Source of the DNA: Neobacillus bataviensis LMG 21833
GTDB taxonomy: Bacteria > Bacillota > Bacilli > Bacillales > Cytobacillaceae
DNA: 64,000 nt
Assembly: GCF_000307875.1 (NCBI RefSeq)
Contig: NZ_AJLS01000002.1
Coordinates: forward strand, 1 to 64,000
Direction: 5' to 3'
This document shows positions 1 to 8,241 of this stretch, piece by piece. The notes below the pieces were generated by a model that made no database searches, was not told the DNA's origin, and saw only the letters and a list, made by a program, of their open reading frames with translations. The position numbers and the translations under genes were made by a program. Each line of letters starts with the position of its first letter. Within the stretch, counting starts at the first letter, position 1.

Positions 1-311
1 TTTAACAAGGAGATCGGAAGTGCTTCTTCTTTCCCATCACCCTTTAGCCGGTAGCCCCAAGCAAAAACGCCATTCATATAATCTATTTTAAAATATTGGC
101 CAGGATCCCCTTCGATTTCATAAATTTCTCCAGGTTTAAAAGAATCAGGATTCATTAAATATGCCCTTGCCATTTGCACTTTTCTTTCAAGGACAGCAAA
201 CTCATTAACCATCCCTAGTTGCTCGGCTTTCCTCGCCTTTTCTTGAATGACAGCAATTTCTTGTCTTAATTCATGTTCTGACATTGCACTGTAGCGTTTC
301 TCCTGTTGCAT
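1..311 (-). CDS. yfhH: YfhH family protein (DUF1811), C-terminal end cut by window
   Basis: Small soluble protein of unknown function. The reading frame starts at ATG 309-311 behind a GGGAGTG ribosome site six bases away; an in-frame ATG at 326 has no such site. The product begins MQQEKRYSAMSEHEL and keeps the YfhH features: a helical N-terminal half with ERKVQMARAYLMNP, then a beta-rich half with FAWGYR and LPIS near the end. About 103 codons are visible, close to the roughly 104-residue family length, so only the last codons are missing. It lies beside recX, as in B. subtilis. Function is not known. Confidence 0.9.
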   Translation of the reverse strand, partial: MQQEKRYSAMSEHELRQEIAVIQEKARKAEQLGMVNEFAVLERKVQMARAYLMNPDSFKPGEIYEIEGDPGQYFKIDYMNGVFAWGYRLKGDGKEEALPISLL

Positions 312-397
312 CACTTTCACTCCCATTTATCCTTTTATTTTAGTATAGTAATATTTATACAAATAATAAAGGTATAACTTTTAAAGGAGCATATTAA

Positions 398-1069
398 ATG
401 AAAACAATGATAATTACGGGAGCCGGTTCAGGATTAGGAAAGGAATTAGCGCTTCTATTTTCACTAAAAGGCTATCACCTTTTATTAACCGGAAGAACTT
501 TGGAAAAATTAACTGCGGTAAAAAAGGAAATTGAAACGATTGGAGGAAAGGCAGATATTCTCCAATTAGATATCCGTAACAATAAGGATGTTGTAAACAA
601 AGTTAAGGAATTAAGCAGGAAATACACGATTTTCGGTTTGGTCAATAACGCGGGGATTGGTCATTTTGGCGCGTTTACGGAAGTAACTGAGCAGCAAATA
701 AACGAAATGATCGATACAAATATCTTAGGGACTATTTTGATGACAAAAGCAATCCTGCCGATGCTGGAACAAAATAATGATGGGCAAATTATCAATATTA
801 TCTCCACTGCTGGTTTACGGGGAAAAGTGAATGAGGCTGTGTATGTTGCAAGCAAATTTGCAGTTAGGGGCTTTACGGAAAGCCTGCAAAAAGAATATGA
901 AGGTAGCGGAATTAAGTTTAACGCTGTTTATATGGGCGGCATGAATACCCCTTTTTGGGATGAAAGTGACCATATTAAAGACAAATCCCGCCTTAGATCT
1001 GCAAAAGAAATTGCCGAAATCATTATCGGTAGATTGAATCAAGATTCAATTATTATAGAAAACCCATGA
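398..1069 (+). CDS. Short-chain dehydrogenase/reductase (SDR)
   Basis: Cytosolic NAD(P)-dependent oxidoreductase of the classical SDR family, 223 residues. Visible motifs in order: the TGAGSGLG dinucleotide-binding turn at residues 7-14, the NAG motif near residue 85, a catalytic Ser in the IISTAG segment, and YVASK supplying catalytic Tyr and Lys. An Arg in the first basic cluster (TGRT) after beta-2 is compatible with NADP preference, which is inference. AAAGGAG lies eight bases before ATG 398. The gene is slightly shorter than typical 240-260-residue SDRs at its C-terminus. It sits between yfhH and recX, where B. subtilis has no equivalent. Substrate unknown. Confidence 0.88.
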   Translation: MKTMIITGAGSGLGKELALLFSLKGYHLLLTGRTLEKLTAVKKEIETIGGKADILQLDIRNNKDVVNKVKELSRKYTIFGLVNNAGIGHFGAFTEVTEQQINEMIDTNILGTILMTKAILPMLEQNNDGQIINIISTAGLRGKVNEAVYVASKFAVRGFTESLQKEYEGSGIKFNAVYMGGMNTPFWDESDHIKDKSRLRSAKEIAEIIIGRLNQDSIIIENP

Positions 1070-1090
1070 CAGCTTTCGTCATGAGTTTTC
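1058..1090. terminator. Bidirectional intrinsic terminator between the SDR gene and recX
   Basis: A near-perfect 13-base stem (GAAAACCCATGAC pairing with GTCATGAGTTTTC, one mismatch) with a 7-base loop spans the 3' ends of two convergent genes. The recX stop codon lies inside the right arm. Confidence 0.75.
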
Positions 1091-1888
1091 TAGTTCAGCT
1101 AGAAACCTTTCAATAAGATCGATTGAAAAACCTTTTCTATATAACGCCTGTTTCATCTTTTGTTGGTATTCATAACCAGTGAATTGTGAAAATTTCCGAT
1201 TCGCCTTTTCACCTTGAAATCTGATGGCTTCCATTTCCTCATCAGCCTCTTTAGGTAGTTCTGTTTCATTAACGGCAATCGTAATAACTTCAAAGGAATA
1301 ACCTTTTCTAAGTAGAACATTCTCTAGCTTTTGTTTTAGAATTTTGATGGATTCCTTTGTATTTTTCTGAAAAAACTTTTCACTAATCTTCGTTGCCTTT
1401 TCAATCTGCTGCTCTAAAGGAAATTCTTCTAGTGCACGTAGGAGAATGGTCTCTTTCATTCCCTTTTCCTTCAAATCCATTTTGATGACATTAGGGCCTT
1501 TGTCGGTCGTATTGGCTTGCGTCCTTACGAAGGCTAATGCAAATTCCTCGTCATTAATGTATTTTTGTGCGGTTAATCTATGTAAGACCTCTTTAATGAT
1601 CGGTTCGTCTATTTCCTTTTTTACAAGATAATCCCTGATTTCCTTTTCTGCTCTCATTCTTCTTGCCAAATAATTGACGGCAAGGTTGTAGGCCTTGCGA
1701 ATGTCATCTTGGTATTGAATTTCTAAGAGTGAAAAATCATCAAGCTCCATGCCCTTTTTCAATTGATGCTTGATTAATACATCGCTATCGACACTAAATG
1801 CAAATTCCTCACCTTTGCCATAATCCATGAACACATTAAAACGATCTTTATTTTTCTGCTGCGTGGTGATTTTTGTAATAATGGCCAA
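1079..1888 (-). CDS. recX: Recombination regulator RecX
   Basis: RecX binds RecA filaments and modulates strand exchange and SOS induction. The protein is all-helical, built of three-helix RecX repeats; the characteristic KEIRDYLVKK and QKYINDEEFALAFVRT segments are present. Residues after the start (IITKITTQQKNKDRFNV) match the Bacillus N-terminus. I chose TTG at 1886-1888 because GAGGTG sits six bases upstream; the upstream in-frame GTG at 1897 overlaps that ribosome site. The resulting 269 residues agree with the 264 of B. subtilis RecX (YfhG). The gene is convergent with the SDR gene and divergent from yfhE. Confidence 0.92.
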   Translation of the reverse strand: MAIITKITTQQKNKDRFNVFMDYGKGEEFAFSVDSDVLIKHQLKKGMELDDFSLLEIQYQDDIRKAYNLAVNYLARRMRAEKEIRDYLVKKEIDEPIIKEVLHRLTAQKYINDEEFALAFVRTQANTTDKGPNVIKMDLKEKGMKETILLRALEEFPLEQQIEKATKISEKFFQKNTKESIKILKQKLENVLLRKGYSFEVITIAVNETELPKEADEEMEAIRFQGEKANRKFSQFTGYEYQQKMKQALYRKGFSIDLIERFLAELENS

Positions 1889-2059
1889 TTCCTTCACCTC
1901 AAGCTTACTTTATCATAATTTTCGCAGCTAGTTCGATTTAAAAAATATATTTTCCTTAAATTAGTATCTTTCCTTTCTTTATAGGTAAAAATGGAAATGA
2001 GTTTTTTTCTACTTAGCTTGATGACGTTTGACTATTACTTGTTGAAAGGAATGAGCAAA

Positions 2060-2194
2060 ATGGCGGAAAAGAAGAAAAAGGATAGGGATAGAGGTAAGTA
2101 TACGCTTTCAAGCATGCAGGAAGTTTCTTATCAAAGGGAATTTAAAATGGCGGACCGCGCTGGCGGCTTTCATGACAGAAAAACAAAGCTGTAA
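2060..2194 (+). CDS. yfhE: YfhE family small protein
   Basis: Very small basic protein (44 residues) of unknown function. The frame is open from 1991, but AAAGGA at 2045-2050 lies nine bases before ATG 2060, and translation from there (MAEKKKKDRDRGKYTLSS) matches the known YfhE pattern, including TLSSMQEVSYQREFK and ADRAGG. The upstream 23 codons are hydrophobic and unlike the family, so they are probably untranslated. It is followed by a terminator and then yfhD, the usual Bacillus order. Confidence 0.85.
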   Translation: MAEKKKKDRDRGKYTLSSMQEVSYQREFKMADRAGGFHDRKTKL

Positions 2195-2247
2195 ATCAAT
2201 TTAAAGATTTTTCCACTAATGAACCTCTTTCTAACTGTAAAAACTAA

Positions 2248-2281
2248 TAATGAGGAGCTTTTCCGGCTCCTAATTATTTTT
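2248..2281 (+). terminator. Intrinsic terminator after yfhE
   Basis: GGAGC and GCTCC arms extended by A-T pairs around a short loop, followed by TTATTTTT. Confidence 0.7.
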
Positions 2282-2303
2282 ACAAATGAAAGGGGTTTTT
2301 CTA

Positions 2304-2489
2304 ATGGGTCGTTCACGAGGACAAAGAAGCCGCGATAAAAATAAAGCGTCACTTCCACAAGTACCGAAAAACATGAAATCAGATGGAATTGATGTAGAGT
2401 ATTCACAAGAATTAGCCGATCATGCAGACTTAGAAGCACAAGCACGTGCCAATGCAGCTAACCAGAGAACGTCTAAGCGCAAAAAATAA
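2304..2489 (+). CDS. yfhD: YfhD family small protein
   Basis: Hydrophilic 61-residue protein of unknown function. It starts at ATG 2304, seven bases after AAAGGGG; the in-frame ATG at 2286 precedes the ribosome site and is rejected. Recognisable YfhD blocks are MGRSRGQRSRDKN, LPQVPKNMKSDGID and ELADHADLEAQARA. The tail is highly basic (RTSKRKK). It lies between yfhE and a hairpin at 2510-2532. Confidence 0.88.
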   Translation: MGRSRGQRSRDKNKASLPQVPKNMKSDGIDVEYSQELADHADLEAQARANAANQRTSKRKK

Positions 2490-2509
2490 TATTTTATTTC
2501 ACCTAAAAT

Positions 2510-2532
2510 GGAAGCAGGTTTGCCCTGCTTCC
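2510..2532 (+). terminator. Hairpin after yfhD
   Basis: Perfect 9-base stem GGAAGCAGG/CCTGCTTCC with a 5-base loop, 20 bases beyond the yfhD stop. The downstream T-tract is weak (CAAATTTA). Confidence 0.6.
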
Positions 2533-2543
2533 CAAATTTAGCG

Positions 2544-3224
2544 TTATTTTTTTGACACGATTGACTCAAAATTATCTGTATAACCGACTAAATCACCCCA
2601 ACCCATTAAATCTTCATCGGAAATTTTCCAAGTATGTTGGTCTGAGTCATTACGAATGACAGCAAAATGGCGGGGGTCAGTAGAATAAACTTGAAAGCCT
2701 TCTTTTTTAGATTGGTCAATAAACCAGTAATCCTCGGCACGATTTACCTTTTCAAAGCGAACATAATAAAATATCTCTTTTCTGAACAATAACGTCGCTC
2801 CGGCAACGGTATCCGTAACTGAATTCTCCGTACCTTTCACATGAACTAATGCTTTTTTATTTTTAAAATAAATATAGTAGGAGCTTTTTCCAACAATCGA
2901 AACCTGTTTATTTTTAAAAGATTCCATTGAACTTGTAATATATTCAGGTCCGTAATAGTCATCGTCATCAAATTTCGCGATAATCTCATAGCCTGCATTC
3001 ATTACCCCAAAATTTAAGCAATCACCCAGTGTCGCTTTTTCGTGCAGTTGAAAGACCCGGACATTTGGATAATTCTTAGCCTTTTTGATCCATTTGTCAA
3101 TATCCATCGAATCCTTATTCAAGATAACAATTAATTCTTTTTCAGGCCAGGTTTGCTGTTGATAATTTTTAAAGACATTATCGATACTCTCTTCTCTTAT
3201 CGTACACGTTATAATGGAAACCAC
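2544..3224 (-). CDS. Glycosyltransferase family 2
   Basis: Predicted cytosolic GT-A-fold glycosyltransferase (226 residues) moving a sugar from a nucleotide-sugar donor to an unknown acceptor. The N-terminal VSIITCTIREESI strand and ELIVILN begin the nucleotide-binding domain; FDDDDYYG near residue 90 is the DxD metal-donor site. No membrane segment is seen. It starts with GTG 3224 behind AAGGAG at seven bases. It lies 19 bases downstream of another GT2 gene on the same strand, so the two are likely one transcript making a surface or teichoic/spore glycan; that role is inference. Confidence 0.85.
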   Translation of the reverse strand: MVSIITCTIREESIDNVFKNYQQQTWPEKELIVILNKDSMDIDKWIKKAKNYPNVRVFQLHEKATLGDCLNFGVMNAGYEIIAKFDDDDYYGPEYITSSMESFKNKQVSIVGKSSYYIYFKNKKALVHVKGTENSVTDTVAGATLLFRKEIFYYVRFEKVNRAEDYWFIDQSKKEGFQVYSTDPRHFAVIRNDSDQHTWKISDEDLMGWGDLVGYTDNFESIVSKK

Positions 3225-3243
3225 TTTTTCACTCCTTCAAGTA

Positions 3244-4542
3244 TTAGGAATTTATGACTTGCTTTAAAAAGTTTGCTAAATTGGGATAGCCGCTTAGACT
3301 TTTTGTATCATTAAGGAGTTCTTTTCGCTGCTCAGAACTAAAGCCTGCGGCACCTAAGATATTGAAATGACGGATATCAACTTGGAGCATCAGAATGATG
3401 GTTTCAAGTATATGGATAAATTTTTCTTGAAATTTTTTAAACTGCTCAGGATTTGATTGTCTAAATGCTTTATATTCTCTTAAAATCTTACTCATCGTCA
3501 GTAAATCTGTCAGTCCGGAAAGCTCAAGTCCTAGAATAAGAACATCAACATCATGATGTTTGATGGTAAAAAGGCCAAAGTTTCCAACTGCTTCCTTCCA
3601 TTTACTTTCCCCAACCGGATGCTCCTGATGGTAAGTAATTACTTTATCGCTGACCATGTAATGGGCGCCCATTTTGTATAACCGATATCCTAATTCCCAA
3701 TCTTCATAACCATAGTGATAAAACTCTTCATCAAACTCGCCAGCCTGCACAATCAATTCTTTTCTGATCGAGACATTCCCAGTAAGAAAGGCCATCCACG
3801 GAAAGGCAAATCCCTGTAAATCTGCACCATAATTTCTTATTATTTGCCGATACCAAGGGAATGCTTTAAACGCAAGATTGCGATAAGTGTTGCGTGCTAA
3901 ATCACTTTTTTCTAATATTGGATACGGTTCATTACTGGTTCCTTTACGGTTACGGAATCTCGTATATATTTCTTTATTATTTTTTGTTAAGTCAGCAATC
4001 GTGTCTACTTTTTGCTCCGAGAAGGCTGGGAAAACACATGAATAAAGTGCATGTGAATGCATCACCCCAGACAATATGACGTTATTCTTGGTTTGATGAT
4101 GCTTATAATGATTAACAACAAAATCCGGTTCTACAATCATTTCCGCATCTAGAAAAATCAGCAGGGATCCCCTTGCAGAGCGAATGCCTAAATTCCTAAC
4201 CTTTGCCCTTCCCAGCTTTTTTTTACTATGGATATATTTAAAATGGAATGGCGGCGAATAGTCTTTTAGATTATCAGCCGTTTGATCTGTGGAGGCATCA
4301 TTAATAAAGATTACTTCCATTTTTGCTAGATTAAAGGTTTGGAGTTCAAGTGAATAGAGGGTAAATAGATTAAGTGGATATTTATTTTGTGATGGAATAA
4401 TAATACTGACTTCAATATCTTGATTGTCTTTATTTACCGATGATGCACATGTATTGTTACTATTTTGGGGAATTTGCTTCATCTCTTTTTGCGTACTTTC
4501 ATTTTTAAAACTTTTTGACCATTTAAAGCTGTTTTCTAACAT
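3244..4542 (-). CDS. Glycosyltransferase family 2 with C-terminal galactosyltransferase-like region
   Basis: A 432-residue GT-A enzyme. After a polar, low-complexity N-terminus (about 40 residues), VSIIIPSQNK opens the GT2 domain; FINDASTDQT and FLDAEMIVEPDF are the nucleotide and DxE/DxD-type metal motifs. FDEEFYHYGYEDWELGYRLYKMG is the conserved acceptor/catalytic segment seen in chondroitin-polymerase-like and galactosyltransferase C-domains. The frame is open to 4617, but AAGGGGTG sits a few bases before ATG 4540-4542, giving MLENSFKWSK. It is followed after 19 bases by a smaller GT2 gene. Donor and acceptor sugars unknown. Confidence 0.85.
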   Translation of the reverse strand: MLENSFKWSKSFKNESTQKEMKQIPQNSNNTCASSVNKDNQDIEVSIIIPSQNKYPLNLFTLYSLELQTFNLAKMEVIFINDASTDQTADNLKDYSPPFHFKYIHSKKKLGRAKVRNLGIRSARGSLLIFLDAEMIVEPDFVVNHYKHHQTKNNVILSGVMHSHALYSCVFPAFSEQKVDTIADLTKNNKEIYTRFRNRKGTSNEPYPILEKSDLARNTYRNLAFKAFPWYRQIIRNYGADLQGFAFPWMAFLTGNVSIRKELIVQAGEFDEEFYHYGYEDWELGYRLYKMGAHYMVSDKVITYHQEHPVGESKWKEAVGNFGLFTIKHHDVDVLILGLELSGLTDLLTMSKILREYKAFRQSNPEQFKKFQEKFIHILETIILMLQVDIRHFNILGAAGFSSEQRKELLNDTKSLSGYPNLANFLKQVINS

Positions 4543-4681
4543 GACGCACCCCTTCATTTTTTGTTTCATGAAATAACTAGTCCCATTGGTCGAGCTTTTA
4601 CACAATATGATAACCATTTAATTTTGACTAAACTTAAGCCTAGTTTTGTTGTTTTCGTTTACCTTTTTGTTTTGGAGGAAC

Positions 4682-4706
4682 AAAAAAAGAGCCAGAGAGC
4701 TCTTTG
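4682..4706 (-). terminator. Intrinsic terminator after hom
   Basis: On the minus strand AAAGAGC and GCTCTTT pair around a 6-base loop and run into seven T residues, 17 bases beyond the hom stop. Confidence 0.8.
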
Positions 4707-4722
4707 TTTCTAGATAAATTTT

Positions 4723-5721
4723 TTAATTTGTTGTTAATGCTCTTAGTCGAAGGGCTGGTTTATTGTTTTTACACACGTAAACCAAATCTTCGATGACAGC
4801 ACTTGCCGTTGGGAACATTCCAGCACCTGGCCCTTGAAGGGTGATTTCGCCAACAATATCAGATTGAATACTGACAGCATTCTGAACCCCTTCCACATGG
4901 TAAAAAGGATGCTCACTACCAATCAGTGCTGGTCTAACGGTAGCTTTAATTTGATCACCCGTTCTGCTAATAGTGGCAATATGTTTATACTTTAACCCTA
5001 ATTTTTCTGCTGTTTCAATCATTTCACTTGTGATTGCGGTAATCCCTTCCCGCTCCACATCATGCCAATTTGGTTCTTCTCCAAAGGCAATTCTGCTGAG
5101 GATCATCGTTTTATAAAAGGCATCGAAGCCTTCAACATCATTTGTTGGATCAGCCTCGGCAAAACCGTTCTCTTGGGCTAACTGCAGTGCTTGTTCAAAT
5201 GATTGCTTTTTCTCACGCATTTCGGTCAGAATGAAATTTGAAGTCCCATTCAGGATTCCTTGAACCTGTTTAATGCGATTTATATTTAATAATTGTCTTA
5301 GTGTTTGAATGACCGGAATCCCACCTGCAACCGTCGCTTCATAGCCAACCGATACATTATTTTCTTCCGCCAGCTCAAGCAGCTCTTCTCCGTGATGAGC
5401 AAACATTTCTTTATTTGCTGTAATAATGTGACAGCCCCGCTCAATTGCCTTTTTCAAAAATGAAAAGGGTGGTTCTCTTTCAACGATTGCCTCGACAACA
5501 ATATCAAGCTGTGGGAGTCTAAGAATTTCTGCAAATTCTGTAGTAACGAGAACATCCTCACTAATATTTCTTGCCTTTTGTGTATTTTTTATTAGAACAG
5601 CGGATACCTCCACTTTTTTACCTAATACCGCTGTTAACTCCTCCGCATGCGATTGGATTGTCCGATACACACCTTCTCCAACCGTTCCAAACCCTAGAAT
5701 TGCCACTTTTATTACAGTCAT
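4723..5721 (-). CDS. hom: Homoserine dehydrogenase, short form without ACT domain
   Basis: Reduces aspartate semialdehyde to homoserine with NAD(P)H, the branch point to methionine and threonine. The Rossmann motif GFGTVGEG is at the N-terminus; ANKEMFAHHGEEL contains the catalytic Lys; NGTSNFILTEM and AEADPTNDVEGFDA are substrate-binding signatures. The product is 332 residues, whereas B. subtilis Hom is about 433 with a C-terminal ACT regulatory domain; here the chain ends right after the catalytic domain. ATG 5721 follows AAAGGGGCGG at six bases; an upstream in-frame ATG (5748) is rejected. The gene stands alone behind a SAM-I riboswitch, so it is probably dedicated to methionine supply. 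Confidence 0.92.
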   Translation of the reverse strand: MTVIKVAILGFGTVGEGVYRTIQSHAEELTAVLGKKVEVSAVLIKNTQKARNISEDVLVTTEFAEILRLPQLDIVVEAIVEREPPFSFLKKAIERGCHIITANKEMFAHHGEELLELAEENNVSVGYEATVAGGIPVIQTLRQLLNINRIKQVQGILNGTSNFILTEMREKKQSFEQALQLAQENGFAEADPTNDVEGFDAFYKTMILSRIAFGEEPNWHDVEREGITAITSEMIETAEKLGLKYKHIATISRTGDQIKATVRPALIGSEHPFYHVEGVQNAVSIQSDIVGEITLQGPGAGMFPTASAVIEDLVYVCKNNKPALRLRALTTN

Positions 5722-5751
5722 GGTATCCGCCCCTTTACTTTTTATCAAATA

Positions 5752-5902
5752 GAAAAAGCCCTCTTCATAAGAAGAGGGCTAGATTCCTCCCCTTATCTTT
5801 CAGGTTAGAAATAACCTGCAGGAATTAGCACCTTTTCAAGGAATACCTTGATGGTTGCCGGGCTTCATCGGGCCTAGTCCCTCCGCCGCTCTGGATAAGA
5901 GT
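5752..5902 (-). promoter_or_regulatory. SAM-I (S-box) riboswitch with terminator platform controlling hom
   Basis: Read on the minus strand, the segment opens with CTCTTATCCAGAG, then GGCGGAGGGACTAGGCCC, GATGAAGCCCGGCAACC, AAGGTGCTAATTCC, and closes the P1 helix with GAAAGATAAG (5792-5801). These are the hallmark S-box blocks in the correct order. The expression platform is a strong terminator (AGCCCTCTTC, loop, GAAGAGGGCT, then T5) at 5752-5780. When SAM binds, the hom transcript is expected to stop. It ends about 30 bases before the hom start codon. Confidence 0.96.
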
Positions 5903-5937
5903 AAATATTTAAGTGTCATAATTTATTATTAAAGTTC

Positions 5938-5966
5938 ATTTTAGTCGAAACATTTTGAAGTGTCAA
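5938..5966 (-). promoter_or_regulatory. Sigma-A promoter of the S-box-hom transcript
   Basis: Minus strand TTGACA (5961-5966), a 17-base spacer, then TAAAAT (5938-5943). The implied start is about 30 bases before the riboswitch P1 helix. Confidence 0.8.
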
Positions 5967-6028
5967 TAAACTGTGAACCTATATTTTACTTTTTAGTTGA
6001 ATTTAACATACTCTTTTTTTGTTTCTAA

Positions 6029-7984
6029 CTACTCACTTGTCCAATAACCTAATCTATCACCATATTTACAAATTAATATTGTTGTTCCATCCTCCAGCTG
6101 TGTGAGCATTATAGGTTCGACATCCTGATTTATTATGAGAGACGGACCGAACCAAGGATATCCTTTTTGGTTATTTTCCCTCCACCATAATCCAATCCCA
6201 CCTGAGGCTAATTTACTCACAACCTTAAACTTTCCTGAATTGGTTTCATTCCAAACAGGAGTTCCGGTAACTCCTTTTGCAAATGTTTCACTCTTGTACC
6301 ATTTTCTCTTTCTCGAATCATGCCAATAATGTGACAAGAAATTGCCAGACCTGACAATTAACTCTTCATTTCCAAATCTACTTGTGATAGGTAAAGAAGG
6401 CATGTACGATTCCTGATTATTTTCATACCATGGATATCTTTCACTTCGATATCTTCTAGTATAATATTCTGTTCCAAGATGCTTAATCAATTTTCTTGCT
6501 AAATCATTTTTATCACGGTTAATTGGATGAAACAACCAACTATCATGAATATCATTGAAGCAATAAACAATTTCATCTAATGTAAGATATGGACGGTAAC
6601 GGATCACCATTTCATCTGTATTCAGGGGATATTTTTTGATACGGAATCCTAGTTCCTTTGCCATGTTAACAAAAAATATTTCGTCTGTGCCGAAAGAAAT
6701 AGTTTTTAGCAGTGCTCTTTTTAGCTTATCCTTTCTTTCCGGATGAAGTAAGGCTTTTACAAGCGATTTGTTGAAAACTTGACCAACATTGAATATTCCA
6801 TAGAATGGGTTTACATTAAATAAATTCTCCCATCTATTAAGATCCTTCTTTAGTTCATTCCCAATATACCAATCTTCTTCAGGAATCCGGAGTTTTACCG
6901 CCATATAATCGGTATCCCTCATTTGTTCCTCTATGAAATCTTCATACCCTTTTCTAATAAATAAGGCATCAGAATCAATATTTATGAGGTACTCATAATC
7001 CATCTCCATTTCCTGAAGCCATTCCATAGTCTCAAGAAAATAAATGGTCGTGAATCCCCGCTCCAACTTTCTGCTGGAGGGACATACAGGGACACCTAAA
7101 TTATCACAAAGGGTGGGGTCATCTCCGCCATTGTACAGAACCATTGAGCTATTGGGACAATAGTTTCTAACATTATCAATTAATTCTTTTACAAGTTCGC
7201 GCTGTTCATGAACGAGAATCATAAAGCAAATTTTACCTTTGGAGGAAATTGGGGCCTTATTAGACTGTTTTAACTGAAGAGATTGATTCTTTACGAAAGC
7301 ATCTTCCCGTTCCTTAATTATTTTTAATGTTTCATACTTATTGCCACTTGCAGAAATATACCGATTCAGCAGCTTTTGGTTATTCTTATTTGTATCAGTG
7401 TAAGCAGGCGGGTGCCACAAATGAAATAATTTACCTTCACAATTAACGAATTTTCCGCAAAGTGTATTGACCGCATGGGAAAAGGCGTCATCTTCACCTC
7501 CCCAACCGATAAACCGTTCATCAAAACCTCCTACTGCCTCGAAATTTGCCCGCGGAATAACATTTAGTTTTCCGGCGAATCCTTCATAGATCCAGTTAAC
7601 TTTAACGCAATCATCTATCCCTACAGATAATGGCCACTTCGACTGTTTTCTAAGCAGATATTTTGTTGCTTTATAAGAAATATCGTATATTTCTGTAAAT
7701 GGAACCACCCATGCTGCTTCTTCAAGTAATTCAATCGCGTCTAAAATAATTTTAGGGTCGTAAACAATATCTGCATCAGCAATAACAAAAATATCCCTCG
7801 TTGCCCTTTTCGCAGCTTGGTTTACCGCTTTCGATTTATTAATTTCACTGCCGTTGTATAAACCTAAACATAATTCGGCATCTGGCATTACTGAAGCGTA
7901 ATATTGTTTTATCCATTTAAAAGCAGCTTCCCTTGGACCATTATCAGTTTGGAAAGGAATGATAATAGAAACATTTTCAAACAT
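6029..7984 (-). CDS. Two-domain glycosyltransferase with C-terminal lectin-like beta-propeller repeats
   Basis: A 651-residue, probably cytosolic or peripherally bound enzyme with three parts. Residues 1-215 are a GT2/chondroitin-synthase-like domain: VSIIIPF, VIADADIVYDP (DxD) and GWGGEDDAF. Residues about 250-520 form a second GT-A-like module (ICFMILVHEQREL, LINIDSDALF, GTDEIFFV). Residues about 540-651 carry two and a half roughly 50-residue repeats of the form GNxELIVRSGNxLxHYWxD...W, resembling PLL/fucolectin-type propeller blades. ATG 7984 is preferred over 7990 because GGGAG then lies seven bases upstream. Neighbours are hom and two other GT genes. Substrates unknown; the blade assignment is from pattern only. 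Confidence 0.82.
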   Translation of the reverse strand: MFENVSIIIPFQTDNGPREAAFKWIKQYYASVMPDAELCLGLYNGSEINKSKAVNQAAKRATRDIFVIADADIVYDPKIILDAIELLEEAAWVVPFTEIYDISYKATKYLLRKQSKWPLSVGIDDCVKVNWIYEGFAGKLNVIPRANFEAVGGFDERFIGWGGEDDAFSHAVNTLCGKFVNCEGKLFHLWHPPAYTDTNKNNQKLLNRYISASGNKYETLKIIKEREDAFVKNQSLQLKQSNKAPISSKGKICFMILVHEQRELVKELIDNVRNYCPNSSMVLYNGGDDPTLCDNLGVPVCPSSRKLERGFTTIYFLETMEWLQEMEMDYEYLINIDSDALFIRKGYEDFIEEQMRDTDYMAVKLRIPEEDWYIGNELKKDLNRWENLFNVNPFYGIFNVGQVFNKSLVKALLHPERKDKLKRALLKTISFGTDEIFFVNMAKELGFRIKKYPLNTDEMVIRYRPYLTLDEIVYCFNDIHDSWLFHPINRDKNDLARKLIKHLGTEYYTRRYRSERYPWYENNQESYMPSLPITSRFGNEELIVRSGNFLSHYWHDSRKRKWYKSETFAKGVTGTPVWNETNSGKFKVVSKLASGGIGLWWRENNQKGYPWFGPSLIINQDVEPIMLTQLEDGTTILICKYGDRLGYWTSE

Positions 7985-8202
7985 ACCCATTCTCCCTTAT
8001 TGCTTATTTGATATCCCGATTCACTTTTTATTACTTGTCCAATCTCATAACAAACCAACCCATTTAATAAACAAGTTAAGTCCTTTACAAGGCAGATGTA
8101 ACAAAACATAATACTTTATCATATGTTATTTAAAGAATTGGTGATAAGGGAAAAAGCCTAATTATTACTGGGGAGAGAGAGTTTTGGGCAAGCCCGTATA
8201 AT

Positions 8203-8226
8203 AAAGAAACCCGCCGATGCGGGCTG
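8203..8226 (-). terminator. Intrinsic terminator after the GNAT gene
   Basis: Minus strand CCCGC/GCGGG stem with a TTTCTTTATT tail, 15 bases beyond the stop of the upstream GNAT gene. Confidence 0.7.
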
Positions 8227-8241
8227 CAAAATAGAAACTTT

